The notes under the pieces are model-generated. The model searched no databases, had not been told where the DNA came from, and saw nothing but the letters and a program-made list of their open reading frames with translations. A program made the position numbers and the translations under genes. A DNA stretch of 64,000 nucleotides from contig NW_009799099.1 in the NCBI RefSeq assembly GCF_000213175.1, positions 1,945,115-2,009,114 on the forward strand. Direction: 5' to 3'. Position 1 is the first letter of the stretch. Every line of letters starts with the position of its first letter. Of this stretch, positions 49,032-61,051 are shown in pieces. The stretch is from Neurospora tetrasperma FGSC 2508 (taxonomy: Eukaryota; Ascomycota; Sordariomycetes; Sordariales; Sordariaceae).

Positions 49032-51687
49032 GGTCTGCAAACGAGTGTGAAGTTCGAATGGCTGCAGGCACCTCAGGTGCGAGTGCTTTGCAAGCGCGCA
49101 ATGAAGGCGACGACCGCCTGACCGCGTCAAAGAGTCCCGCCTAGTACCACTTCAAGGGGAATCTAACTGAGAAAGATTGTGATTTGGTAGTCCAAATCAT
49201 GATCAAGAAAGTTGGCGGGAGGTGAAGCGCTCGCTTGAGGAGGGAGGGAGGAGAGGGAGAGGGACAAGACAAGGTGTCTTCGTAGAGTAGCCCGCAGCGA
49301 GTCAAAAAAACTCGAAGGGATACGGGTAGCGGGCAACCTCGATAGATGCTGGAATTCAATCACGACACTATCAAAAATGTCTGGGTACCCGACTGTGACC
49401 GGCAACCTGCAAGCGGCCCTGCGAGACATCCAGGACAGCAGGCGGTAGCACAATGAAACACGCAACGTGCGGAACGTTCTTTCCTTCCCCCTTCGTCACT
49501 TCGTTTGGCGAAGAAACTTGAAAGTCGGCCGTATTTCACGTCGGTGTTACGACTGACCCACGTCCAGATGATGAGATGAAATTGGAAGGAGTGATTCTGT
49601 TGTAACCCCCGCTTCGAAACATACCCAAGTACTTAGATTCCGTTGTTTGACTTGGACAAGGACGGCGCCTGCCCACGCTTTTGAGTCCTTCCGCCAGATC
49701 GACATACCTGGCGCTGACCTCCCGCCGAACGAATGATGTCTATTGCGGTGAATCAAATTAGAATAGGGGTGTCCCGGACGTCTTTAAGGGTAGGCAAAGC
49801 AATTCAAGACGTGTAAGTGCCCGTCTCATGGTATCATCAACGAGACAACTAGCACCAGCCGACTAGGAATCACCACATGCATAGTCTGGGGCTATACACA
49901 CCAGGCTATGAAAGAGCAGAAATGAACGACGAAAGGCTCCTCCGTAGGGATACTAGGCAATAAGCTGTGTTCGCTAGCTTCCTTATGGCTACTTATCTAC
50001 CTATTTGACGATTTCTCACGGGAACTCTGACAGTAAGGTAGTCTTGACTCTGCACAGTACGTAGAATCCAAGGATTGGTCTACGCACCCGGCCGCTTGCC
50101 GGACGTTGTCAAACACTTCGGTTTAAAGAACGCACTAGACCTGTACAATCCAGCACTGGCATGTTTGTTAGTTTGGTACAAAAAAACGCCCATTTCTATC
50201 TTTAAGCTACTGAAAGTGGAAAAACATACGAAACTCGAGCCGACAGGTACCGTACGGGACTACCCTCTTGTATATTTGGATATTGAGGGTCTTGATGGAG
50301 ACGGATAAAGATATAAAAGGAGGCTTCTGTGGCGCATTATACCCTGGTCATTGTTCGTCGCTTCAAACAAAAACTTTGAGGGAGCCAATAAGAGCTCAAT
50401 ATCCCCCCCTGTTCAGCCTACTTGTGGCCGAAGAACCAGACTAACAAACAAACCAGTCCTGTATCGTACACCTCTCACCACATACATCGGTAGCAGCCCG
50501 GCGAACGAGTATTCACGAAGCTGGAACAAGCGATCACAAGAGACCGTAAGGAGTGTCTACAGAGATTTCGAGAGCAGCCAGATCATAATCAAGACATGTC
50601 TCTACTTTAGGTCTACGGTGGTTCAACACGATAGCCAATACAACATCATACCCCCACACCTCCCAGCCGCAGGAATGTAAATACACTACGCCCATGCATG
50701 CAACCTGGATGAAGATCCCCCAGATCTACCTTACCCAACAATCCGGGTACCCCTGACGCCCGTTTACATAGTTTTACAATCCCCAAGCGAACGTCACACT
50801 CACCCTTTTTTCGCTTCCTCGACGTTCTCTACTACGCAAAAGTACGGCCAGAAAGTCCAACTGCCGAGACCACCTCAGGTCGGCAGTACTCACCCACAAG
50901 CGTATCACGAGGGGGAACACAAAGATGGAAAGTGACGATGACCAAAGCTTGAAATCAACGACCGTGACGCATTGCGTGCTACAGCCTATATAGTATTTGT
51001 CCCTTCTATCTTCCTCCTTTCCTCCCTCCCCCCCTCTCTCGTATCCACTGGCTCCCTGGGGCAATCCGGCGCTGCAACCTCCCGATTGTACTACTAGCTG
51101 ATCCTTGATATGGAACAGCAGGATCCTCAGCCCGCTCTCATGCTTTCTTGCCCAAAAACTCCTGAAGCTTAATTCCCTCTTCCGATTCTTCTAACCTGCC
51201 TGTTCCGAATCTCCATCTGCTCTTACATGACTACCCACGGGTAGATAGATCAGGTCTTGGAGCTAAATTGTTGTTGCGACACATTGTAAAATTATCATCA
51301 GATATTACATGTTTTTTGAGTTTTTGTACATTTACAAAGAAAGGAAGAAAGAGGAAGAAGAAAAAAAGGAAGAAAAAAAAAAAAAAAAAGAAACTTTGTC
51401 GTAAACAAAGCCAAGCTAGTTGGCATGGGTATCAGAAATGAATCAAGAAAGTGAAGCAGGTAAACCCAGTCAAGGGGTATTGATTACATCCCAAAGAGAA
51501 TGTTTCTTGCGCACAAAACGCGAGTAACCGTCTGTGTGCATCCCGCAAGGGAGAAAGAGGCCGAGACGATATTCCAATCAAGAGCGACCCTTCTCCCTCC
51601 TCCCTTCACACAGGGTAGGAAGGAATATGTGATCGAATTGAACGAGAACCATCAGTCAGCTCTCAACAGTGCCTCTACTGAAGCAGC
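49032..51687. other. 2.7-kb intergenic region
   Basis: Upstream region of the DUF3405 gene and 3' flank of the LIM gene. A 77-codon plus-strand frame (50075-50308) has no recognised features. An A-rich block with an A17 run lies at about 51340-51389. Confidence 0.5.
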
Positions 51688-54430
51688 TCAAATCATGCCA
51701 AGTCTCGTCATACGCTTCTCCATGCGCGGCATACCCGGCGGCGGCAGGTCATGTGCGCCCGGACCCATACCGGGGCGGCCCATACCAGGTCCCATCGGTC
51801 CCATAGGACCGGTCCGTGGTGGCCCCCCTGCTCCAGGATGTCCGAACCGGGGTCCGGGCGGAGGAGGTTTCCGACCCGGGCCCCCACCGCCGTTACTAGC
51901 GAGCCACTGCATCCTCCTCCAAGCGTCCTTTTCGCAATAGGCCTTTCCGTTGACCTCGAAATAGCCGTCCTTCAGCACGAGCTTGCAATCGCCACACCGG
52001 AAGCAACCGACGTGGTGCTTCCTGCGCCGTTCGTCTTCGAGGTATTGGCCTTCGATACCGTTGTCGCAGCTTCCGCAGAGACTTCCGTTGAGCTCGTGGT
52101 AATGGCGCTCGCAGTACGGTCGATCCTGGTGGACATAAAAGGTGGCTGAGGAGAAGGGCTGGCGACATGTCGAGCACACGAAACAGGCCTTGTGATAACG
52201 TCCCGTTAGACGGCCATCCGCGCTGGAAATGGATTTACCTGTGATGGGCAGGTTGCAGCCTTTGCAGTCGCCACGAGATGAGGTAGCTGGAGGAGCCTGT
52301 CGAGGCTGCGAGGGCGCCGGCTCCCGTTCTTGATCCGGCCTTGCGGTTCCATCGCTACTCCTACGCTGCCATTCGTCCGGTCCTGGAGCCCGTGGGCTTG
52401 TTTGTGTCTTCGGTTCCTGTTGCTCTTCAGCGACCTTTGCAGCTGGCGATTCGGCGGGTTGCGGTGGTTGAGAGGGCTGTCGCTCTTTAGCTTGAGCTTT
52501 TATTTGAGGCATTTGTTGCTCCTCTGCCGGAGACAAAGGAGAGTCTGGCTGTGGCGGCTCCTGTTGTTGTATCTCCAGTGCGGACAAGGACTGGCGACTG
52601 CTCCGCTCTGCAGGGCGCTGAGACGATTGAGACGCTGGGCGTTCTTGTTGGCTATTCGCGGTTGCAGTTGATGATCGATCCTTTCTCTCGATTGTTGCCG
52701 AGGCTAGCAGCGGAGATGCAGATGGCCCGGGCTGTGGAGAGACTCCGCGATCAAATTGGCGAATCATTGGGTCGTCGAGACCTGAAAGATCAAGAGCAGG
52801 CGAAGCCAAGGGTGACTTATTCCGCTGCAAGCGTGGGTCAATTCGTGGATCATATCCGCCTTCTGGAGGTGGTGGCCTTTTGCTAAGGGGTGGTGGTCTC
52901 AGCTTCCGGAGCATTTGAGGAATACCACCATCATAAGGAACTGATTGCGTAGAGGGTGTCCGCGTCAGTTTACCTCCATCCTCGTCCACGATAGACTGTA
53001 GGTCTGTTACAGAGCTGTCAAATGTGGGCGTGTCTGATCCTTTCCTCCCACTGGATGCCACAGATCGGGGTGGGCTCGTCCTTGAGCTAGCCTGACTTGC
53101 TTGACTAGGTCGGCGCTCCAAGGTAGTAGTGTCCTGGGTTGAACCATTGAATGAAGCCTGGCTCGATTCATTGGATGAAACGGATTCGGATGGTGTATGA
53201 TATGGATTTCCTACTCCGAATTCCTCTGCGAGATTGATGGCTGGTACGGCAGGGGCTCCATCTGGCCCTGTAGTTCTCGCCCGAACGAGGCCGGTCCGTG
53301 GTGGTGGAGGACGGGATGTGTCTGGGCCTCTACTCGGCCTTCTCATATGATCGTTCGTCATTGAGATCGGACCTGGCATCGCGCCTGGCCTCGGGCCTGG
53401 CATCGGCCCTGATACCGGGCCCCTTGCGGCATCTCTAGCTGCTTCAGACGGTCGTCGGGGTCGTTCGGGGCGGAATCCAGGTGCGGATGGTGTCCGGTGT
53501 GGGGGTTCTGGAGTATGGCTTGACCGGGGAAAGGTCTCGGCGCGATTCAGCATGGCGAAGGCGTCGTCGGGCTTCAGGTCTTGTTGAACAAGTCCTGGTG
53601 GCGGCGGCCCCGGTGGGTGAGGCCCACGTTGGGGAGGACCAGATCCTTCAGATCCATTCCCTCTCATTGGCGTCATCGGGTTTCCGGGTCCAGTAGAGAG
53701 GTTTCGTGCCGACGTCCCTGGCCGTTCGATCGGAGTGGTTGGTTGCAGATCGGCCATGCTGCGTGCTGGTGTGTTTGGTCGAAGGTCGGACATGCTGCGT
53801 GCTGGTGTGTTTGGTCCTAGATCTGTCATGCTTCGCGCTGGTGTGTTTGGCCGCAAATCTGTCATGCTGCGTCCCAGCGGCGTAGTCGGACGGAAATCGG
53901 AGACATTGCGCCCACTCGCCGATGGCTGTCGATCCGTATCAAATGGCCCCGGGGTCATGCTGTTCATACGTTGTAGCAGGCTTGGGGCCCGATCCTTCTC
54001 ATTACCCGTTGCAAAGGCGCTGGGCCGGCGCATCGGTTGTGAATCATCGGTGCTCCCGAGACTAGGTCGTCCGCTTTGGGTCTTTGGCGACAAACTGACC
54101 GATCCGCGGGTGTCTTGGGATGGACCTGTGGATAGCCGATCTGAAAAGGCATCGTCAGTACGGGAATCTGAAGCACGTCAAGAAAGGATGAAACCTACCA
54201 CCGACAGTAGTGTCCACTTGAGGTGCCTGAGGCTGCTCAGCAGACAAGGCACTAAAAGGGTTCAGTCGACCAAACAGTGAAGTTGCTGGCGGAGCTGCTG
54301 AAACAGGCTCGTCTGCCTTATCGTCTGCATCTGAGCTTCCGGCGCAAACATGTTCGCCCATCATAGATATCGGAACTTGGGATCCGCATGACGAGCATTT
54401 TACTGTCGGCATGAAGCTTTCCGAAGCCAT
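51688..54430 (-). CDS. Paxillin-like protein with two C-terminal LIM domains
   Basis: Two exons: 54430-54199 and 54140-51688, with a 58-nt intron gtaggt...ttcag, giving 894 aa. The N-terminus has a short zinc-knuckle-like segment (VKCSSCGSQVPISMMGEHVC). Then follow about 620 residues of Ser/Pro/Arg-rich disorder, including a 12-residue repeat (NTPARSM-x-DL-x-P, residues 158-214). Two LIM domains start at C703 (CKGCNLPITG...CERHY) and C766 (CGSCDNGIEG...CEKDAW) with the full set of Cys/His zinc ligands. A Gly/Pro-rich tail of about 75 residues ends the protein. The layout matches fungal paxillin-like Pxl1 proteins, which work at the contractile ring and polarity sites with Rho signalling. The assignment is by domain order; other two-LIM fungal proteins are possible. 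Confidence 0.85.
53731..53901 (-). repeat. Tandem 36-bp coding repeats in the LIM gene
   Basis: About 4.7 units encode RPxTPARSMxDL, diverging at both ends (RPTTPLGRSMTDL, QPTTPIERPG). The DNA units are similar, with shared gctggtgtgtttgg blocks, pointing to slippage or unequal exchange. Confidence 0.85.
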
Positions 54431-56249
54431 TCTTGCCTTCTTTGGGCTTGAGCCGCTTCACTTAACGGTTGAACAGGGTTGAATTGGAAGGAACCACCAT
54501 GCAGGTCCCCAAGTCTGTTTGGGGGGAGTTGGCAGGAGCGAGGCGAATGACGAAAGCTAATGTTGTAACAACGGGTGCTTTATTCCGCAAATGCTTCATC
54601 CAAAACACTTCCTAATACCATTCACCATCTATGCCAGACGTATCACCCCAAATCCCCGAGGTCTCTCCAACCCAGCACCTGAAGCAGGCAAGGCCCAGGG
54701 CGATCGAAAGCTTTACGTCAAGCTGGATGCCAGGTGGTCGTTTAGGCGGTCTAGTAACAGAGGCTGGTCTGTTCGCGGGCGGTAGGTTATCAAACGGAAG
54801 AAAACCAAGCGGTTCCTGGGTAGAATGTTCTTCTCGGTTGCAGTTGATGTTGAATTCGTGGTTTGATGGAAGACGGAACTCGGGGGAATGCGCGACACGA
54901 GCTGGAGTTGGGACTTTACGTCGAGCGAGGATGAACGGAACGGAGCTAGGCACCACAAGGCTGTCGGTGGGTTAGACGACAGCGGGAAGCCAAAATGCGG
55001 GGAAGACGACACAATGGCGTCTCGGTGCGTCTCGATAATGGAATGTTGTCGGAATCGGGAAGAATTGTATAAACAGCGAGGAAGCGTCGAAGAAGGATGA
55101 TCAGGTCGGTGAGGGTGAAGGTGGTCGACCTATCCCGGCAACCCTTGGATGCGACCCTTGAACGCCCCTAGCTGCCAGTGCGGTACGCTAGCCAACCCCA
55201 GCACAAGTCCCTGGTCAAGTAGCACCCCTCGCGCACCCCCCTAGTTCTCCGGTCTCCCACTTCTTTTGAAGGGTGTGAGGGCAGCGAGGTGTCCTCAACG
55301 TTGCAGCGCCGTAGAAGTCGCTGTTGTCGAGAGGAATCCGGGGAGTTCTGGGCGTCAAGGTGAGGCCGATGACAAAGGCCCAAGTGAGGAAAGAGGGCGT
55401 CAGAGGCACCTTGTTTGCCTCGAGTGACGCTGGGAGGACAAAGGCTATCGACGGTAGGCGACGAGAGCTGGGGATGGATGAGATCACGATCAAAGGCGTG
55501 TGTCCTGCCCAAAAAGAGCGTGCGCGAGAGGCGTGGGAGGCGTGAAAAAGGTAACCCCTGCCCCTGAAAGATCCAAGATAGGTTAGGTATATTGGCGCTG
55601 CCGTCTTGGTGTTGTTGGTTTGCTGTCGTCAGAAACCCCAGGACGGGAGTCCAGGACCCAAAAGGCGGCCAGAAAGGAAGCCAGAGAAGGCCAGGAAATT
55701 CTAGCGAGAGACTGTGCTGAACGTTCGACGCCAGACTAAAGGAGTGACGCCGGTATTCTCGGATAACAATTTCAGAGATGAGATAACACGAGGTCGTCAA
55801 AGTGCCGGAAAGGTGTCTCCATCAAGGGCCACTTTGGTGAAGCGAAGTGGTAGTTGATGTCACGACGGCGATCGAGGCAAGGCCGTACTTGTTCACCTTT
55901 TACAAACCAGCAAGCCTATAAAACGGTTACATATATAACTGAAAGTAATGCTACTGCTGTTGTTGCGTCGCATTAGTCGACGTTGGCATTTATCCCATCC
56001 CTTTCATTTGCCTTCCATCAATTTACCAGCACCCTGCGCGCCAAAGAGAATGAAGGACTCGGAAGGTTGCAACATACGGATGATGTACGGACAGAGCAGC
56101 TCTCCGTAACCTCATTTGCAAGTGTGTTGTACCGACCGAGCGCCATCTCTCATCGCGCGTCATTCCGTCCGCAATTAATCGTCAGGTGGTCCATTGATTG
56201 TCCATTTGTCGATTCCTCATTATTGACCTCTCCACTTGGCATCCCTCCA
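54431..56249. other. Upstream region of the LIM gene and intergenic
   Basis: No gene recognised. A 210-codon minus-strand frame (55168-55800) is rich in Ser/Pro/Leu and lacks family features. Confidence 0.45.
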
Positions 56250-56332
56250 GGTGGTGTGGAAAAAAGTCCGGACACGCTTATACCAAACCATACCCAGCGA
56301 GTGTCCATCCGGACCTTTTTTTTTAAACCAGC
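56250..56332. mobile_element. ~83-bp MITE-like element, copy 1
   Basis: The left end ggtggtgtggaaaaaagtcc continues into ggacac. The diverged right end (gtgtcc...ccggacctttttttttaa, then accagc) is its inverted counterpart. The interior (cttataccaaaccatacccag) matches copy 2. Confidence 0.6.
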
Positions 56333-56823
56333 TGTCCTCCCAGCCCGCCGTCAGGTCACTCTGGCGTCAAGTTCAGTGTAGCCCATCTGTTTCGCTGGAG
56401 CAGGAGTCCGTCGCTCATCATGTTGAATTGGCAAGCGCCACTTCTCCACACATGTACTGTCGGGTGGTTGTGAGCCAAAGTAAAACCCCCTTGTCGAGGG
56501 AAGTACCGAGCACGAACCATCGTAGGCAAGGACGGAAACTTCGTGGCTTTGTAGCGTATAGGGCACTGTGTGGTCACTGCAGCGATCGTCAGCGACCTGG
56601 CCCACGGGTCTTACCCATCTCACCATAGTGTACACTAGGAAGAGGTGGAGCCGGCCTTTTGAACAGTCCCTCGTCGCTCCATCGCCGATTGGCTGATTGC
56701 TGGATACCCTCCTCGCTGCCCAGGCCCGGTACCTTGGAGTGCTTGCCCGTACATTGCAGCGGTTCGGCTCATCCTCCAGAAACAAAAGACATAAGTATAA
56801 TGCACTACACTAGTAGTGTACCA
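56333..56823. other. Spacer between two MITE-like copies
   Basis: Nothing recognised; no gene. Confidence 0.5.
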
Positions 56824-56914
56824 GGTGGTGTGAAAAAAGTCCGAACACACTTGAAGTGTTACCTTATACTAAAGCAGACCTAGCAAGTGTCCGGACCTTT
56901 TTTTCCACACCACC
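56824..56914. mobile_element. ~91-bp MITE-like element, copy 2
   Basis: Ends ggtggtgtgaaaaaagtccg and the reverse complement of ccggacctttttttccacac plus cacc form a ~26-bp inverted repeat. The right end is the better preserved. No clear target duplication is visible. Confidence 0.7.
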
Positions 56915-59870
56915 CGAGTGTAGGTACCTACCCACCAGCAACCCACGATCGGGCATCATGCAGTCGGCACCAGAAACATCTAATCTACATCGGATCTGAT
57001 GAAACTGGCGCGCCAACCATCATCATATCCCGCCGTCACAACCATCGATGCGCATGGCTTCGATATCATGCCCCAATCAGACCATGAACGCGAACGAAGT
57101 CGCGAAGGCGGACGGCTGGAGGCCAAGCCTGATGTTGCCGGGCGGAGATGAGATTCAGAACCACCATCCAGCAGCATTACATTATAGGTATCAAAGACTG
57201 TACATCGTAGTACGGCCTCGCGAATGGTTGAATCACTCACTATCCGCAACCTAAGTCTAGGCTCTACCATTGGTGTGCACAGACCAACGTTGATATCCGA
57301 CAATGGTTTGACTTTCCAATACACTATGCTTGGCACTGCCTAGGTGCCTCTACCTATACAACAGTTTCTTCTGAGACGAGACAATCACTTCCGTACAACA
57401 TTATTGGCCAGCCCACCGTCTGGATCACAGACATCTCCTTCCCACTATGTGATTTTGGATTGTCCAGTTCGGAGTTGATCGGCTTCGTTTCCGAAAGGTA
57501 TCACTTCAAGGGGTTGTCGGTTGTTGCAAGGCTCGAACAGCCAGCATGACTAACCCCTTCCAAGGCGGCTGAATGGCTGGCTGCCTCTTTACCGTCGAGC
57601 TCACTATGGCGTCGAATTGTCTGGATGTTTGTTCTCAAACAATGGCTCCAACCGTCCCTTCAACAATGCACATTGCTTCATGCCCTCTCGGTAGCCCTGC
57701 TTCTCCAAATATGGCTGGCTGACCTGGTTTTTGGCTCCTTCACTGATGCTATGAGGCGGTTTGCCGGCATCACTACATACTGCCGTTATCTGTTAATATA
57801 ACGGGACAGGAATATACCCTCCAGGATTTTAGTAAAAGTATTGTATTGATGTTAATGTCTAACGTGTTAGTACAGGTCGGGTCCGGTTTCGACTTGACAA
57901 CTCGAACGCCAAATAGAATTAGGTACGTGACGAAAACAAGTGATAACATCAAGATAATTAATTCTCACCAAGTCTAGTAGTAAATGATGCCGTTGGTGAG
58001 GGGAACAGGCTATGAACCGCCAGCTTCGAAAACTCACGGGGTAAGAGAGCAAGAGCTGTTAAGAGCCAAAGTTGACTCAATGCAGTCGACCGTCCAGAAT
58101 ACATATTCGAGGACGGGTGTTGCCGTGGGAGCCTCCGCGTGGGATGTCGAGGCGAATAGATGTGTTCCAATCTGTCCCTTCACGCCTAGCCATCTTAACG
58201 AAACCAAGCCATGGCCTGTTAACTTACCTGCTCGGCAACGTCTGCATGACAATTTCTCTGTGGCTCCGCGAAAGGTACACACACACATACACACACATAC
58301 TTATATATACGGTGGTTGAAGACCCGGGTCAACTACACCATTCGCGTACTTCAAGAGGACTGCCATTCCTCATGTTAGTCCACGGACTTGACTGGCTCAC
58401 TTAGTCATCTAGCCCTCACCTTTCACCTACGTGTTATCGATTCTGTTGCATCCTGTCTCCTTCCTCTCCTCGTTCTCTTCGCTTTCTGCAACACCAATGC
58501 GGAATCTCTACTCCGGTTCCGGAAATGCCGGTATTCTCAGGTTGCATTATGGCTTTCTCAATCAGAAACTATGGGCGAAAGAGCTTCCTGTCTCTGTCGA
58601 GACGTTACGACTATCAAGGGCAAGTAAAGTCCAATAAGCACCAAGTGGCCTCGAATGATGAATAGTCTTGTGTTGTGTAACAACAATGTAGCCACTGTAG
58701 CCCCTTTCAGCGTCGTTCGTTGGCTGTCTCTGTCTGGGTTACTGTAGTCGAGCATTATACTTGGAGGCGAAGGGCCTGAAACTCGCCATCTCGATGCCTT
58801 CGGTAAATTTGCCTGTCTGTCCTTGTGTCTTGTCTTTGTTTTGGTGATGTGGTGTTGCAGACAGGACAGGGAAATGTCAACCTCGACTCCAGACCGCTTC
58901 CGTGGTTCAGGACCTTTGGTTTCCATAGCCCGAGGCACACCACCGTCGGTTTTGTGTCACTCGAAACACGTTTCTAGGTGGAAAAAAAGTTCGAGTTTAG
59001 GTCGGTATGTCGTCTTTTCCGTGTAACAAAGGACCCTTGATCTTCGTAGGACATTTCCTGATGTGTGTGCGAGTGCGTCGTGTCCGTGTGCTGCCCGGTA
59101 GCGAGTTCCAGATCCCACAAGTCCGTTCTTTGTTGCGTACCTAACAAATTCGCGGCAGATACGGAGAACGACTTAGTTCGATGGCTATGGTCACTTCTTG
59201 GAAGAAATACAGTGAAAGAAAAGCCATTAACTCGCTAGGGAAAATACAATGTTCCTTCGGGCTTCTGGGAAGATTATGCTGGAAGCATTTCGAACAACAA
59301 AAAGACCAAACCTACCCCTTATTTAACTGGTAAAAGCAAAAAGGACAGGATGCATGTAATCCGAAAGTAACCTTTATCATGCAGGTGGATGGCGTTGGGG
59401 TTACCTATCAGTTCGAAAAGTGTTCCCAATGGGGACCATCCGTTGCCGTCACGATGCAACTTTGCGCTGTCAATTGAAGGTGCATGACGTGGGTGGGACG
59501 GGCCTCGAGCAGGGGGGGAAAAATATAAATAAAAATAACAATAACAATAAAAATAAAATTTGAGAACTTTCAACACCTTGTGTTCCACGATGCCAATCGA
59601 GGCAAAGCTTTTCATTGCAGTGATGGTGTGGTAGTTTGTGCAGGATCCCATGAACCAAGGTGCCGAAGCTCTATCATGATTACAGCAACCGTACAAATTG
59701 CGTTTGTTGGCATGTGAGCAGATGACTATTCACATATGCTTGAGCCCAGCTGGAGCATGGTTCTTGTTCGCCATGATACGACCGTGGGGGTTTGCTGACG
59801 ATGAGCTCGCTTCTGGCCACCCTTTCTCTGGTTCTGCGCCCTCTGCTTGCAGACGAGAGACAGGATTACA
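56915..59870. other. Gene-free interval
   Basis: No intact gene. A 83-codon open stretch at 57550-57801 could be a relic. A short (CACA) tract lies near 58277-58299 and an A-rich ataaa/ataac tract near 59519-59560. Confidence 0.5.
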
Positions 59871-60164
59871 GAAATCCAGATATCTCCGGGTGCTGCCACG
59901 ACAACATGTCCAGGGATTGATCAACAATGGCGTTAATGACTCACGGTAAGAGCAGAAACTAGCAGCTGCGAGACGACCGCAGTGCAGTCTGCGGTTCGAT
60001 GTCAACCTACGACAAGCGAACACCGGCTCACAACAATTGCTGATGCAATGCACTTTCGATGATGGACCAATGTCGAGCTCGAGACGCGGGATGTGCAAGA
60101 AGATGGAGACAAAAATCGACAGACCGCCCTTCATGCTGCCGTTAGGACCGGAACGCTACTACTA
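59871..60164 (+). pseudogene. Decayed ankyrin-repeat fragment
   Basis: One frame reads HVQGLINNGVNDSR, then a stop (TAA, 59947-59949), then KLAAARRPQCSLRFDVNLRQ and ANTGSQQLLMQCTF. After a shift of frame near 60060-60070 another frame reads NVELETRDVQEDGDKNRQTA and LHAAVRTG. These resemble successive ankyrin repeats (LL..GADVN.R...G.TALHAA..G). The stop and frame break, and the lack of flanking exons, point to a pseudogene. An unannotated spliced gene is a weaker alternative, as cacg|gtaaga at the stop resembles a donor. Confidence 0.4.
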
Positions 60165-61051
60165 GTAGTGTATGGAGTAGGTCACAGGTACCTCCTTATC
60201 GGGCTCGGCACCCGAATCTATCCGTTATCGAGTGGGCAAATCGGCAGGCTTGGCGTTGCCCGCTGTCTGGCGAGTCCCGTCTGGATGTCCCCAGGGCAGT
60301 GCAAGATGGTTCAGGGGTTTCCGTGTCCGGACCGGTGGGTGGAAGACCCGGCACCCCACATCGTCCCCAACCTCCCCCGACAGTCCAACCTCACAACCGA
60401 CGCGCCATGGCACGATGGTTCTGTCGGGTGCGGGTGAACATTTGACTAAAGAATTTGTTGGAAACCCCGAATATTCGTCCTTCTATCGAAAAGGGTCGTA
60501 CAGACCTTGTCTCTTACAGGGGGCAACTTTAACCGGCGCCTGTCGATTCGGCCGCCGAAAGGGCAGACAGCGGATTCAGACAGGATCAGGATGTGTATGC
60601 GTGTTGAGGTTGTTGAACAGATTCTGCTCCAGAAATCAGGCTGTGCTCGTGCTTGCGTACGTAGGTAGCTATGCCTGTACGCGAGTGATTGTCTTTTCCA
60701 TCTGATACCAACGTGGCCCAGCTGGGGGGAACTGTCGAGGTGCTATTGGAAGGTGGATGAATCGACCAGGGAATACAAGATCAAAGAAACCATCCCGGGG
60801 TTAATCACATTCACTCTTTTGACGTTATTATGTACTGTGTATTTCCTGGGGATATCGGCGATGGGCGTTTGCCATTGGTCGTGGCACGGGGTCGTATTAC
60901 TAGCAGAGTCCCAACATATCGTGAAATAAACATTTGGGTTGACTTTACAATCTGAAATGACAATGTCCTCTGCCCCGGACCGGACTAGTCTCAGTTCTCA
61001 GACCCACTTAACCTCCAAAACCCACCCCACCCCACCCGTTTTTGCGGTAGC
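60165..61051. other. Intergenic, no gene seen
   Basis: Normal base composition up to about 61060, where A+T-rich DNA begins. No gene recognised. Confidence 0.5.

Noticed and set aside
50075-50308. 77-codon plus-strand frame
   Set aside because: Reads like a plausible peptide, but no homologue is recognised and no flanking exon or promoter evidence supports it.
55168-55800. 210-codon minus-strand frame upstream of the LIM gene
   Set aside because: Ser/Pro/Leu-rich without a domain, in the expected leader region of the LIM gene, with open antisense frames.
57550-57801. 83-codon plus-strand stretch (AAEWLAASLPSSSLWRRIVW...)
   Set aside because: It has protein-like hydrophobic content but no start in a good context, a stop just upstream and no recognised family. 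Possibly a relic; not enough to annotate.
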